DNA from: Irineochytrium annulatum
Taxonomy: Eukaryota > Chytridiomycota > Chytridiomycetes > Chytridiales > Chytridiaceae
Direction: 5' to 3'
NCBI GenBank assembly: GCA_027600665.1
Contig: JADGJL010000041.1
Coordinates: forward strand, 1-58,695
Length of the DNA: 58,695 bases
Positions 49,637 to 58,695 of the stretch are shown one piece after another. The notes beneath the pieces were generated by a model that did not search any database, was not told the DNA's origin, and worked only from the letters and a program-made list of their open reading frames with translations. The position numbers and the translations under genes were made by a program. Each line of letters opens with the position of its first letter. Position 1 is the stretch's first letter.

Positions 49637-50924
49637 TCAAACATTCTTGGGCATCTCAGCCTTGAGGAGATCCCACGACTTCTTCTGGAGCAGGTCGGCG
49701 CTTTTGACGGCCTTTGTAAACCAATTTCCCATTACGTAGAACGGCAGCTGCGTGACGCCGCCTTTGCGACCGATGGCGAGCGCCAACATGTTTATGGACC
49801 TCGCGTAGTCCTTGAGCTTCGTCGCCGACGAGTTCTTGATGAGGGTGACGATGTTCCCAGCGATGACGGGGGCTTCAAAGCCGGACACGTCTAAGCGCCG
49901 CCCAATAGATAATTAGTGCCAATGCGGGAACCCAATATGACGGTTGAGTAGAGCTTACATGCAAACTTGGCGTCATCTAAGTCCGCCACATCGCCCAGCG
50001 CGAAGATGTGGGCATGGTCCAGCAGCTGGCCCGTTTTCCTGACGCGGATAAAACCCTTCGCGTCCACGACGTCAGCACCCAGCGCCTTTACGATCTCCGA
50101 GTTGGGCCTCTGAATCCCCGTCGCGACAAACTGTACATCGCTCTCGACCTTAGTTCCTTTGTTCGTGACGAGCTCCAGCTTGCCGGCGTGGTAGTACTTC
50201 CCACCGGGGAGGAGATTAGGTGCAGTCGCTCCGGGGGCCGGGAGGACGCTCTCGCCGAGCATGACGGTGACGTTCTTGTGCCCGCGCAGGTTGCTCAGCG
50301 CGCTCGACCTTGTCCAGGCTGAAGCGATGCCGACCGCCGACAGCAGCTCGGCCCCCGAGTGGATGAGCGTGACGTGCACGCCCGGGTGATCCGTCGCAAT
50401 CTCCCCAGTGATCTCGATCCCGACCGCGCCACCACCAACGATAACAACGGACTTTGCGGCCTTCACGGCGTCCGCGACGGCGTTGATGCTCTCGACGCCT
50501 TGATCCCTGTCCTCAAACTCCCCACCGGGCACCGCGATCCTGCTCCCCGTCGCGACGACCGCGTAGTCGAATGCAACCTCCTTCCCATCCACCAGCACGA
50601 CGCGATCCCTCATCACCTCCCTGACGCTCGCGTGCACGACGCGGGAGTTGGCGCGGCCGGACAGGAGGTTCGTGTAGGGGATCCAGACTTTGTGGGACTG
50701 GCCCTCGGAGACGGTGCGGACTGCCGCCACCTTGTTAAAGAAGTGGCTCCTCGACTCGATGAGCGTGATGTCGACGGCGGCGTCGGGGAGTTGGGACAGG
50801 AGGGACGTGAGAACGGCGACGCCGGCATAGGAGCCCTGTTATGTATGAGGCGATGATGAGATGGCGAAGGTGGAGCAATGAACGATAGTAAGCTTACCCC
50901 AATGATGACGACCTTGGCAGACAT
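49637..50924 (-). CDS. FSP1/AIFM2-like FAD-dependent NAD(P)H oxidoreductase
   Basis: A flavoprotein of the pyridine nucleotide-disulphide family; the animal relative FSP1 reduces ubiquinone at membranes. Exon 1 is MSAKVVIIG at 50924-50898, spliced to GSYAGVAVLTSLL, completing the FAD Rossmann motif GGSYAG. IPYTNLLSG, FDYAVVATGSRIAVPG and the NAD(P) Rossmann motif VVIVGGGAVGIEITGEIA follow, then SDVQFVATGIQRPN and the second FAD motif IFALGDVADLDDAKFA. A further intron at about 49.9 kb leads to FEAPVIAGNIVTLIKN and the C-terminal PFYVMGNWFTKAVKSADLL. About 390 residues, the size of FSP1. There is no N-terminal presequence and no myristoylation glycine at position 2. AIF-like or Ndi1-like relatives cannot be wholly excluded. 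Confidence 0.85.
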
Positions 50925-51446
50925 TGGACGCGTCTTAGGATGGCTGCGAGATGGAGGATCACGCCTGGCGGTCCCAGCTTAAAGCTGGCCGCCATTGATG
51001 ACAGCGACCGTGAGGTCGTGAGTATGGCTTACGAAGTCGGCATGACGGAAGTCGGTAGTTTCAGGCGGCTCATTATTGGCGGGGCCGGATAATACGACGA
51101 CCAATGGACAACCCACCTATCAGTCGCTTTCCGTTATTTCAAATGCCGACGACCGAGCTTCTGAAAGTGGTGATGGAAATATATTCGTACAGCATTTGTA
51201 ATGTAAGGGCGTGTAAGGGTAGTGCAGTGGTGCCCTACCGGTAAGTGTCTATGTGTAGATAATGCGGGCAGTGATGGCTTCAAAGGTGTTATAAATACGG
51301 CTGGTGCGGAAAGGGGAGGGTACCGAATAAGGATATTGTGCTAAAAAAGCGACTAATAAATACAACTGCAAAAAAAAAGGACCGGCAAGGCTAAGGGCCA
51401 CGAGTAGCCAACGTCCGCTTTCACATAGTCCCGCTCGAAGACAAAT
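50925..51446. other. intergenic, no gene seen
   Basis: About 520 bp between the FSP1-like start and the GH5 stop, both on the minus strand. No coding signal; it should hold the upstream promoter and the GH5 3' end. Confidence 0.45.
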
Positions 51447-53299
51447 TTAATCCGACCTCCTGCTACCCCTCCTCCTCCTCGCACCCTCAACCATGACCGG
51501 TCCAACACCCTCCTGCCCATCCAGCGCCGACATGCCCTGCATCGACGCCGCACCATCGTTCCCACCGCCGCCCATCAAGCCACCGAGCGACGCCGGGTCC
51601 ATCACAACTACCACGACGGGCGGCTGCGGCTGCGGCTGCACGACCTGGACGGGCGGGGCGGCAACGAGCGCCGGAGGCGGTGGCACGGCGAGCGGGTTCA
51701 AGCCGGGTAAGGCGGCGAGCGCGGCCTGAAGGGCAGCCAGAAGCGCGGCGGGCAAGGGATTCGCGGCCGGGTCTGCCGCCACAATCGGCGTGGCGGCGAG
51801 TGCTGGCTTCGCAGCCGTGGGCGTCGGAGCGGCGGCAGGCGTGCCGGCGAAAACGATGTTGGTCGAAATCGTGATGGGCGCAGAGCCGTGGGCTGAAGAC
51901 GGGGCTGGCGCCGGCGCGGCGTGGGTCGTTTTTGTTGGGTTGGAGGCGGATGGGGACGCCGGTGCAGCTGCGGCCGAGTTGCCGCCAAGGGCGCTAAGGG
52001 GGCCAATAAGGGCTGAAAGTTGTGCAGCGCCAGAAGTGGCGCCGGCGGGTTCGATGGAGTACCTGTGGTTGAAGTTAGTAGGTAGAAAAGCAAAGATTAA
52101 GCGTGGTCATTCACATGTAATCTCCCCATCCGGACCCGGCGGCCCAGTACGCAAAACCAATCCACTGATCCGAGTTTTCGACGAGGTAGCCCGTCAACTT
52201 TTTCAGGACATCGAGACAAGACGGATCAGAGGAGCCGCCGAATTCGCCTAGGAGAGCTCGCGCACCGTTCGCCTTTAGCCACTTCGTCGTCGGGGCGAGC
52301 ATCGAGGCTGGGTCCGTGTGCGTGCACGCCGAGTGCGTGCCGCTGTAGTCTGAGTCGAAGTACTGTAATTTTTTTTTTTTGTTCCGGAGAAGTTAACAAA
52401 CGAGTTCAGTGGAGGTGAAAGGGGTAAAATGCATACCTGATGCATCTCATACACAACGTTGGAGTCTTTGATATATTTGAGGGCCATGTCGGCGTTCGAG
52501 GTGTCGCCCTTACACGAGCCCGTCCAACCGGCGGCGGACGTCCAGCAGTTGCCAGGGACCGTGATCGTGTTAGTGGCTCCCGTGGCTCGGATAGCGTTGA
52601 TGGCGCCCTGGGCCGCTTTGAACCAGGTCGTGGAGTCCATGTCGTGGGGCTGTACAAGCGATAAGTCAGACGAGTTGATTAGTAACGGAGATGGTCATAC
52701 CTCGTTCATGATGCCAAACCAGACGTTTTTGCTTTTGAAAGTGGTCGCGAGCCGAGTCCAAAGATCAGCCAAGTGGGAGGCGGGTATGTCGGGTCCAATA
52801 AGCTTGCCGTTCCAGCGAGCATCTTATTTCGGCTCAATCTTAGTACGCGGCCAGAAAAAAAGACGCATACAGTTGTGAACATCCAAAAGGGCTACGCAGC
52901 CGGCGTTGTTGATGTTTTGCACAGCCGTTTGAATAAGTCCGAGGTATTTCTGGTCAAGGGCGCCTCCGAGCGTTCGCTGGAGACGCTCCCAGGAATGTGG
53001 CAGGCGCATGATACAAGAGCCGTCGCCCGCGGAGGAGAACCTTAGAAAGAACAAATTAGTAAGGAACTTGGTGCAAGTTCGTTTATGAATGCCTCTCACT
53101 TTGTGGCCAAGGTCTTGATGGCCGACGCGCTCGGCACGGCGTACCCACTGTCGAGGCTGCCGGAGAAGCTCCTCCCGTCCACGCCAAACTCGAGTCCGGC
53201 CTCGTTCACGCCAGGGTAAAAAGTGCCAGCGCGTGCTTCGTGGGGCATCATCAGGTTTGCACCCAGCCAGACGGCGGTCGCGGCGAGCGTGCTACGCAT
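51447..53299 (-). CDS. secreted GH5 (subfamily 5-like) endoglucanase with Pro/Ala tail
   Basis: A cellulase cutting beta-1,4-glucan outside the cell. Start MRSTLAATAVWLGANLMM at 53299, with signal cleavage likely after EARA, then GTFYPGVNEAGLEFG. The barrel reads CIMRLPHSWERLQRTLGGAL, ALLDVHN|YARWNGKLIGPD (split by an intron) and NVWFGIMNEPHDM with the acid/base Glu. Next come NTITVPGNCWTSAAGW, VVYEMHQYFDSDYSGTHSAC and ALLGEFGGSSDPSCL with the nucleophile Glu, then IGFAYWAAGSGWGDYMYS. All GH5 catalytic residues are present. About 190 Ala/Pro/Ser-rich residues follow, ending in a basic GARRRRGSRRSD; there is no cellulose-binding module. At least five introns, one with an A-rich run (T-run at 52370 on the plus strand). 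Confidence 0.93.
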
Positions 53300-54794
53300 G
53301 TTGTGTGATGTGACTTTTAAATGCGCGAGGGTATGCGGGGGTATGAAAGTATTGGTCACGGCCGCGCTTTGGTGGGGTATGCGAGAGTGGAGGGCGAAGG
53401 GGGGAGGACGGAGGCGCGACCAGAGAAATTTATAGGAGCCCGACGGCTGGCCGCACGACTCCGACGGGTAGCCGCCCGCGGAGGGGAAGGAGGGTGAGCC
53501 AAGGCGGCGGCCGCGATCACGGCGGGAAGCATTGACGCGTCGTCAAACTTAAAATGTACAAACAGCTGGTGGGATTGAATAGACACCTACGCTCGCGCAG
53601 CCCGCTCCCATTCATTGTCATTCGCCGTTGGTTGGCCGTCGTCATCGAGTTGCAATGCGGCGCCGCGTCGACCAGTTGTAAGCCTGCTCAACCTGAGCGA
53701 TGAAGTCCAGAGATGTCGACACAGAGGGACATGTACGTATCGCAAGTCAAGATCTATCAGCTGATGCGCGTTCTGCGGCGACAGTGCTTTTTTGTTGAAA
53801 ATAACATATTTGTTGTTCTTTTTTTTGACACGTCGCAAATGAACGAATTTGTTAGTGTAATGCCGTAGAAGAAGAACCGCGGGTACTAACTCTAGCCCGA
53901 ACAAGCAGCTTCCACAACTCCATGGCCTGGCAGTAAAGCCAATGAAGAAGACAATGAGTAAAAACCGCCGTCTGTGCCTGCTTTGAGGACGAATTGGCAC
54001 ACGTGATGTCGACATTGGCTGATCCATTAATGTTCGGCAGGGCTCCGACTTGTATAAGCAGCAGACCGGCATGCAGATGGCGTTTCAATTTCTATCAGTT
54101 TTACTCGATGGTTTGATGCTCAATAACTATTCTTCTTTCTTTTCGCTTTTAATTGCGAGTCCCAGCCTTTTGGTTTCTTTCGTTTCCCAAGAGAAGCTTG
54201 TTCGGCGCTTTGTTATAGCTTCTGAGGTCGAGCCTGGCGCTTGCACATAACTTGCCCATAACCTTTGCTTGGTGTGGGTCAAATTTGTATATTGGATACA
54301 TTGTTATCGTTCACCAGTTTCCGCTATTTTATGTCTATAAAAATAATATTGAGTTGTTCATGTCCCAGTTGACCCCGCCCGCCATACGGTCGTCAGGACA
54401 CGAGCTCAACGTATGCAATTTCATAAAATGAGTATGGCATGCGGAAACCTGGACAAGAAGCACGCGACCAAGGCTTCTTGTCAAGAACCCTGCAGTATCT
54501 ACGCCGTCGGGCGGCTTTCGATGATGTCACAGCGCAGCGCCCACTAAGTGGAACGGCGGCGTTGCGGGGCGTTGCAACTACGCGGAAGACTCTGCAGAAG
54601 ATGAACCCTGACGTTGCCACGCAATGATTGCTAACTCACTTCGATGCCTGATAAGTGGGGCGGCGCGCCTCTGTCTTGCGACGCCCATTGCACTTGGTGT
54701 GGAAAAATTGACGACGCCGAGGCCAACTCTCGCTTCATATGAACTGGCCGACTCCCAAGCCCGCGACACGCGAAGAGTCGACGCCTGCTCGAAG
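53300..54794. other. divergent intergenic region, no gene seen
   Basis: About 1.5 kb between the minus-strand cellulase start and the receptor start. Several frames stay open for 60-160 codons, but none gives a recognisable domain and they contain no convincing start or splice pattern. It presumably holds promoters of both genes. An AT-rich block lies near 54280-54360. Confidence 0.4.
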
Positions 54795-57439
54795 ATGCCA
54801 TCGACCCCGATGACTCCGCCGCCACGGCCCCAGATGCGCCTCGCGACGTTTCCTGCCTCTCTGGCCGCCTTGGCCATGCTCAAGCTCGCCTCCGCCGCGC
54901 CTTCATCCGGCCCGGCCACCATCAGCGCCAAGGGGAGCTGTCAGACGTATCCTGCAGACGGCGTTTGCGCGCCGCACTTGCCGTACACCTCCGTCTTCAT
55001 TTTAGACAACACCACGCTCACAGCGAACGAAAAAGTGCTCATCGGCGACGGCTTCAATGTCCTCTCCGCAATGGTGCCGTCACCGACGTGCGTGAGTGTC
55101 TTCGCTAGGTTCGCCTGTTCGAGCTTGTATCCGGAATGCGACTCCGCATGTGAGTTCACCGCTTTCATGAGTCTTCTGTACATGCATTGAAACGTTTGTG
55201 CAGCTCCACAAACGCCTACGCTTCCGTGCCAGTCCCTTTGTTCTGCGGCTCTCGATGCCTGCCAGGAGCCCTTCCACCGAGTGGGTCCCATCGCGGAACA
55301 GCAACTTCCCAAGTGCGACGGCGGCACTTTCTTCTTCCCGGACGTGCCCTACCAGACGACATCGTGTCTCTCCGTCGGCGGCTCATCGCAGGATGCAGGT
55401 AGTGCGAACACCACCTCCTCCTCCGGTCCCTCAACAAACTCTACCTCGGTTGGCACCCCCTCCCCGTCGTCCAACACCTCGTACGCTGGCGCCTGCCCAC
55501 CGCCGTTACTGCCAAACCCGCACCCATTTGAGCAGCAAGTATGGACCGAGGGTCGTTTCTGCCAGGCCGCCTGCTGCCTCCCCTGCCCAGCCCTCGATAT
55601 GTTCTACCCGCCAAACCAGCTGACGAACTACAAACGCTACGTTGATGTAGTCCGCGTCATATCCGCCCTCGCCTCGCTCTTCGTCTTCCTCTCCTTCTGG
55701 CTGCTTGGCAAGAAGGAGCACCCGTCCTGCATCATCATGTGGTTCAGCTTCGCAATCTTCCTGTTCAACTGCCCGGTCTTCTTCATCGCCGGCGGCGCGA
55801 CCAGGAAGGACATGCAGTGCTCCGACCGGATCACGAGCACTTCCTTTGAAAATAGCTCGCTGTGCGCCGTTCAGGGCTCCTTGCTCGTCTTCGCCTCCAA
55901 CGCGGCCTCATTCTGGGTCTCGTACCTCATCCTTAATTTGCATCTGGTGACGGTATGGAACGTGAACTTCTTCGCGGGGAAGTACGTGTGGGTGCACCTG
56001 TTCAACTGGGGGATCCCCGCGGCGTTGACGGGCTACATCATTCGCGAGAAGGCAATCCGGTACGAGTTCGGGTCGCTGTGCTTCGTCAAGTCGGAGTACT
56101 CCGACTTTCACTTCTTCGTGCCGCTCGCTGTCCTTATCACCGTGGCTTTCGTCCTCCATCTCATCACGATGGTGAGTGCTGGCTGATAACATTCTTTATA
56201 GTTTCTTGATGCTGACGTGTTTGTCTGCCGCCAGTTCTACATCGGCAGAATCACCCTCAGGGCGGGCAGAGGACAAGACAGCACTGTCGGCGGCAGCAGT
56301 GGGGTCGCAAACATGATGGGCTCGAACGGCCTGCCGATGAACACGAGGATGCGCGTCGTGCTAATCTGGCAGTCGTCGTGGCGCTCGATGACGCTGTCGA
56401 CCTTCTATGTGCTGACGTTTTACTACTTTTGGGTAAGTTATTTTATTCTCCCTTTCCGATTAAGTTGCTAAACGTCCAACCTTAGAACTTTTACGAAAAC
56501 AAGATCTCCCCGATTAAATACTATAACTTCGCCTCCCCGTGGGTCGTTCAATGGGAGGCATGCATGTTCAACGGGGACCAGTTGTCATGCTCCCACGTGG
56601 CCGCCCCCTACCACCCGTCCTACGCCTACATGATCTCGGCCGAGCTCCTCCCCTCCCTTGGCGGCATCGGCGTCTTCTGCATCTTTGGCGCTCGCGCTAA
56701 CCTTTTCCAAGAGTGGCGCAACCTCTTCACCCGCCAGCCACTGCCTCGGTCGCCCTCCTTCACCATGATAGCCAAGAAGTACCTGTCTCCCCCGTCCCCA
56801 GAACCGAGCAGCGGTATGCGGGAACCGCAGCCCCCGTTCCACCTGAATAACCCGCACCGCTCGTCGACTATTTCCTCGGGTTCTACCCTCCTCGTCGCCG
56901 AACATAGCGCGAACTATTTCCCCTACCACCCGGACGCGGCCGCCACGAAGCTTGAGCGCGAGATCTCGATCGAGCCCCGTAGGCCTTCACCGAGGTCTTC
57001 CCTGCATAATGAAGTGGGGCAGCCTCGCAGGCAATCACCTCACCGCGATCTGGACCCGCGCAGGTCCATTGAGCCCCGCAGGTCCGGCGAACCACGCAGG
57101 CCGTCCCCTCATCACGACATGGAAGAACCTCGCAGGTCAACGGAACATCGCCGCCCATCCCCGCATCACGACGCGTATCACCTCCCGTACCTGGCGACAA
57201 CGACGACCCCATCCATCATCCCGCCTGTTCCCACCGTGCCTGGCCTCGCGCGTTCGCGGTCGCAGAATCAAGCGCAGACGAGGGCGCCGCCGCAGCAGGC
57301 GTGGCCGGGTGTCGAGGGATCAGACGCTGGCGCGCCGAGGCTCGCGCGGTCGAGGTCGCAGTCGAGAGTGGAGCGAATGCCAATGTGGAGGGCGGGTGGA
57401 GAGCCGAGGACGTCAACGGAAAGGGAAGGGAGGCGGTGA
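54795..57439 (+). CDS. Frizzled-type seven-transmembrane receptor with cysteine-rich domain
   Basis: A class F-like membrane receptor. Exons 54795-55149, 55204-56171, 56235-56432 and 56486-57439 encode 824 residues in one frame. A signal peptide (MRLATFPASLAALAMLKLASA) precedes an extracellular Frizzled-like domain with ten cysteines: SCQTYP, GVCAPHLPY, PTCVSVFARFACSSLYPEC, then across the intron PCQSLCSAALDACQEPF, PKCDGG and TSCLS. A Ser/Thr linker and a cysteine cluster (CQAACCLPC) lead into seven hydrophobic helices, from VVRVISALASLFVFLSFWLLG to ISAELLPSLGGIGVFCIFG. The frizzled KTxxxW motif is absent after helix 7 (NLFQEW instead). The cytoplasmic tail of about 250 residues holds EPRRPSPHH-like repeats. 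Ligand and coupling are unknown. The ATG at 54834 is an alternative start directly at the signal peptide. Confidence 0.88.
56970..57172 (+). repeat. in-frame EPRRPSPHHD-like tandem repeats
   Basis: The receptor tail contains about seven imperfect copies of a 7-18 residue unit with core PRR(P/S/Q)S or RRPSPHHD, rich in Arg, Pro, Ser and His. Copies near 57091-57118 and 57145-57172 are the closest. The repeated R-x-S/T-P-like core could serve as kinase or SH3-binding sites; this is inference. Confidence 0.7.
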
Positions 57440-58193
57440 GGGGTTGCGTGCGACTGCAAGTCTTTCTCCAATATGAATAGTATACCTGTCTCTCAGGCCG
57501 CTGGCTTATGTTTGCTATGGCAGCATACAATTTTTTGGGAACTCAGTCCTTTTCTCTTTTTGTACGTTATGACTATCTCGTTCCGCTTCCTTTGGGTATT
57601 TCGTTTACTGTTGATGCTGTGATTCTGCGTTTAGCTGCCGGCTTTTTATAGCCCGATTCATCGATAATGTACTTTTAGTTAATATAATTTTCTTGCAAGG
57701 TTAATAGCTGGTAAACGCCCCCATTTGATGATGGTGCATGCGAAAGCGTTGTTAGGCAAGTAGATGCTAGTTCGTTGCCAGTGTATGTGATTGCAGGCAT
57801 AAAAACTCGACCATTGCTTTCATCGAATGTTTTTTATTTGTGTTCTTCGTCCTAGATATTACATGACCGATTCACTCGTTCCCTAGGTCAAAGTCGTCGA
57901 CTTCCGCACAGCGAAGCTACAGCTTACCAAAATGGCGAGCCACTCGCAAATCCAGTACGAACGGTTACAACCGTAATGTTAACTGCGCCTCAAACCGACT
58001 CCCTACAAACTTAGGTGCGGTCGCGCTTAAAACCTTTATCGGCATAGGGAATGTTGCGAAGTCTGACCTCCCACCGTGTTCGTCAAAACTCCCCTATCTC
58101 CATCACACTCCATCAGCTCCACAAGCATCCTCCGCCACCGCCCTCCCCAACCCGGATCCCCCATCCCGATATCCCAATACTCACTGACGACAA
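57440..58193. other. intergenic, no gene seen
   Basis: About 750 bp after the receptor gene. T-rich sequence to about 57700 is probably its 3' untranslated region; CT-rich sequence from 58075 is a likely leader of the RING gene. No coding signal was recognised. Confidence 0.45.
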
Positions 58194-58695
58194 ATGGTGA
58201 CCCCCACCGCATCGTCCCTCTGCCTGGTCTGCAGCCGCGAGCCGATCTCGTATTCGACGGGTGAGGAGATTTGCATGCATTGAGCGCCGGGAAGCGTGTT
58301 GGGCTAGAAAATGTTTGCTTTTTCAATGCAGTGCCGTGCGCGCACACGTATTTGTGTAGAGGGTGCGCCATGAAGCAAGGTAATTAACATGCGTAACACC
58401 TGTTCCTTGCGTTATCTTGCATTCCCCTAATTCTTTCTGGGTTGATGTTGATGCAACAGCGACGGGCGGCCGATGTCGCGTCTGCCGCCAGATGTTCGGC
58501 GCGCTGAGACGGCTGGACTCGGACTCGGACGGCGGCGGCCGAGGCGCGGATTACGGCGGGGATGCGGATGAGGACGAGGACGAGGACGAGGATGAGGATG
58601 AGGGCGAAAGTGATGACAGCGGAGAGGATGAAGCTGGGGACAAGGAGGGGAGGGGCATTCCTGCGATGTCGACAGGGCAGGAGAAGGGTGGTGTG
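58194..58695 (+). CDS. RING-type zinc finger protein with acidic tail, cut by window end
   Basis: Likely an E3 ubiquitin ligase by domain. Three exons are visible: 58194-58260, 58332-58379 and 58460 to the end, with introns of 71 and 80 bp. The spliced start reads MVTPTASSLCLVCSREPISY, STVPCAHTYLCRGCAMKQ and ATGGRCRVCRQMF. The pattern C-x2-C, C-x-H-x4-C-x2-C and C-x2-C provides the eight ligands of a compact C3HC4 RING at the very N-terminus. A stretch of Asp and Glu (from a GAY/GAR repeat at 58561-58640) follows. The frame is open at base 58695, so the C-terminus is missing. Confidence 0.7.
58561..58640 (+). repeat. GAY/GAR acidic microsatellite
   Basis: Alternating Asp and Glu codons (GAT/GAC and GAG) encode a run of about 15 acidic residues in the partial RING gene, followed by more acidic sequence. 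Confidence 0.8.

Noticed and set aside
53587..54072. A 161-codon minus-strand frame between the cellulase and the receptor.
   Set aside because: No recognisable domain or plausible exon links, with Arg-rich composition at one end.

Overview
The window looks like nuclear DNA of a fungus, most likely an early-diverging zoosporic (chytrid-like) one. Every recognisable gene is eukaryotic and most are cut by very short GT-AG introns (38-60 bp). MDM10, a beta-barrel protein of the ER-mitochondria tether known mainly from fungi, points to Fungi. A Frizzled-type receptor, a PPP1R21 homologue, a CLYBL-type mitochondrial lyase and a one-piece HIRA are unlike Dikarya and fit a basal fungus. This placement is inference from gene content; no rRNA gene is present.

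Layout. 0-3 kb: a GC-rich low-complexity end with a coiled-coil ORF that may belong to a retroelement, then a small TALE homeodomain gene. 3-8 kb: a kelch/transmembrane/SH3 surface protein and GSK3 kinase. 7.7-9.5 kb (minus): a Fringe-like glycosyltransferase whose last three exons are easily missed. 10.9-13.9 kb: a bHLH regulator. 14-19.2 kb (minus): the SKI3/TTC37 TPR scaffold, head to head with a PPP1R21-like gene (19.4-21.5 kb). 21.7-25.1 kb: an RGS-domain protein (minus), a tiny secreted cysteine peptide (plus) with a degenerate second copy upstream, and CLYBL (minus). 25.2-31.1 kb: HIRA (minus) divergent from MDM10, followed closely by YL1/Swc2. 31.1-35.5 kb: phosphoacetylglucosamine mutase (minus) divergent from the SPB4/DDX55 helicase, with only 68 bp between start codons. 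35.7-39.7 kb: a large DYRK kinase. 40.5-46 kb (minus): asparaginyl-tRNA synthetase and CDC48. 46-47.6 kb: no confident gene. 47.6-53.3 kb: a peroxisomal SCPx-type thiolase (plus), an FSP1/AIFM2-like oxidoreductase and a secreted GH5 cellulase (both minus). 54.8-57.4 kb: a Frizzled-type receptor. 58.2 kb to the end: the start of a RING-finger gene with an acidic tail, cut by the window edge.

Most genes are single-copy housekeeping or signalling genes packed 70-300 bp apart on both strands, with no operon logic. Three head-to-head pairs (SKI3/PPP1R21, HIRA/MDM10, PGM3/SPB4) probably share promoters. HIRA and YL1 both act in replication-independent chromatin assembly or histone-variant exchange. 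GSK3, the RGS protein, the DYRK kinase and the Frizzled-like receptor are signalling genes, but nothing here shows that they form one pathway. The accessory material is the 5' repeat-like end, the small peptide locus and the 46-47.6 kb relic region.

Exon coordinates were built by hand from frame, GT/AG sites and recalled family sequences. Where exon sums are given they keep a continuous frame, but none has been tested against transcripts or databases.
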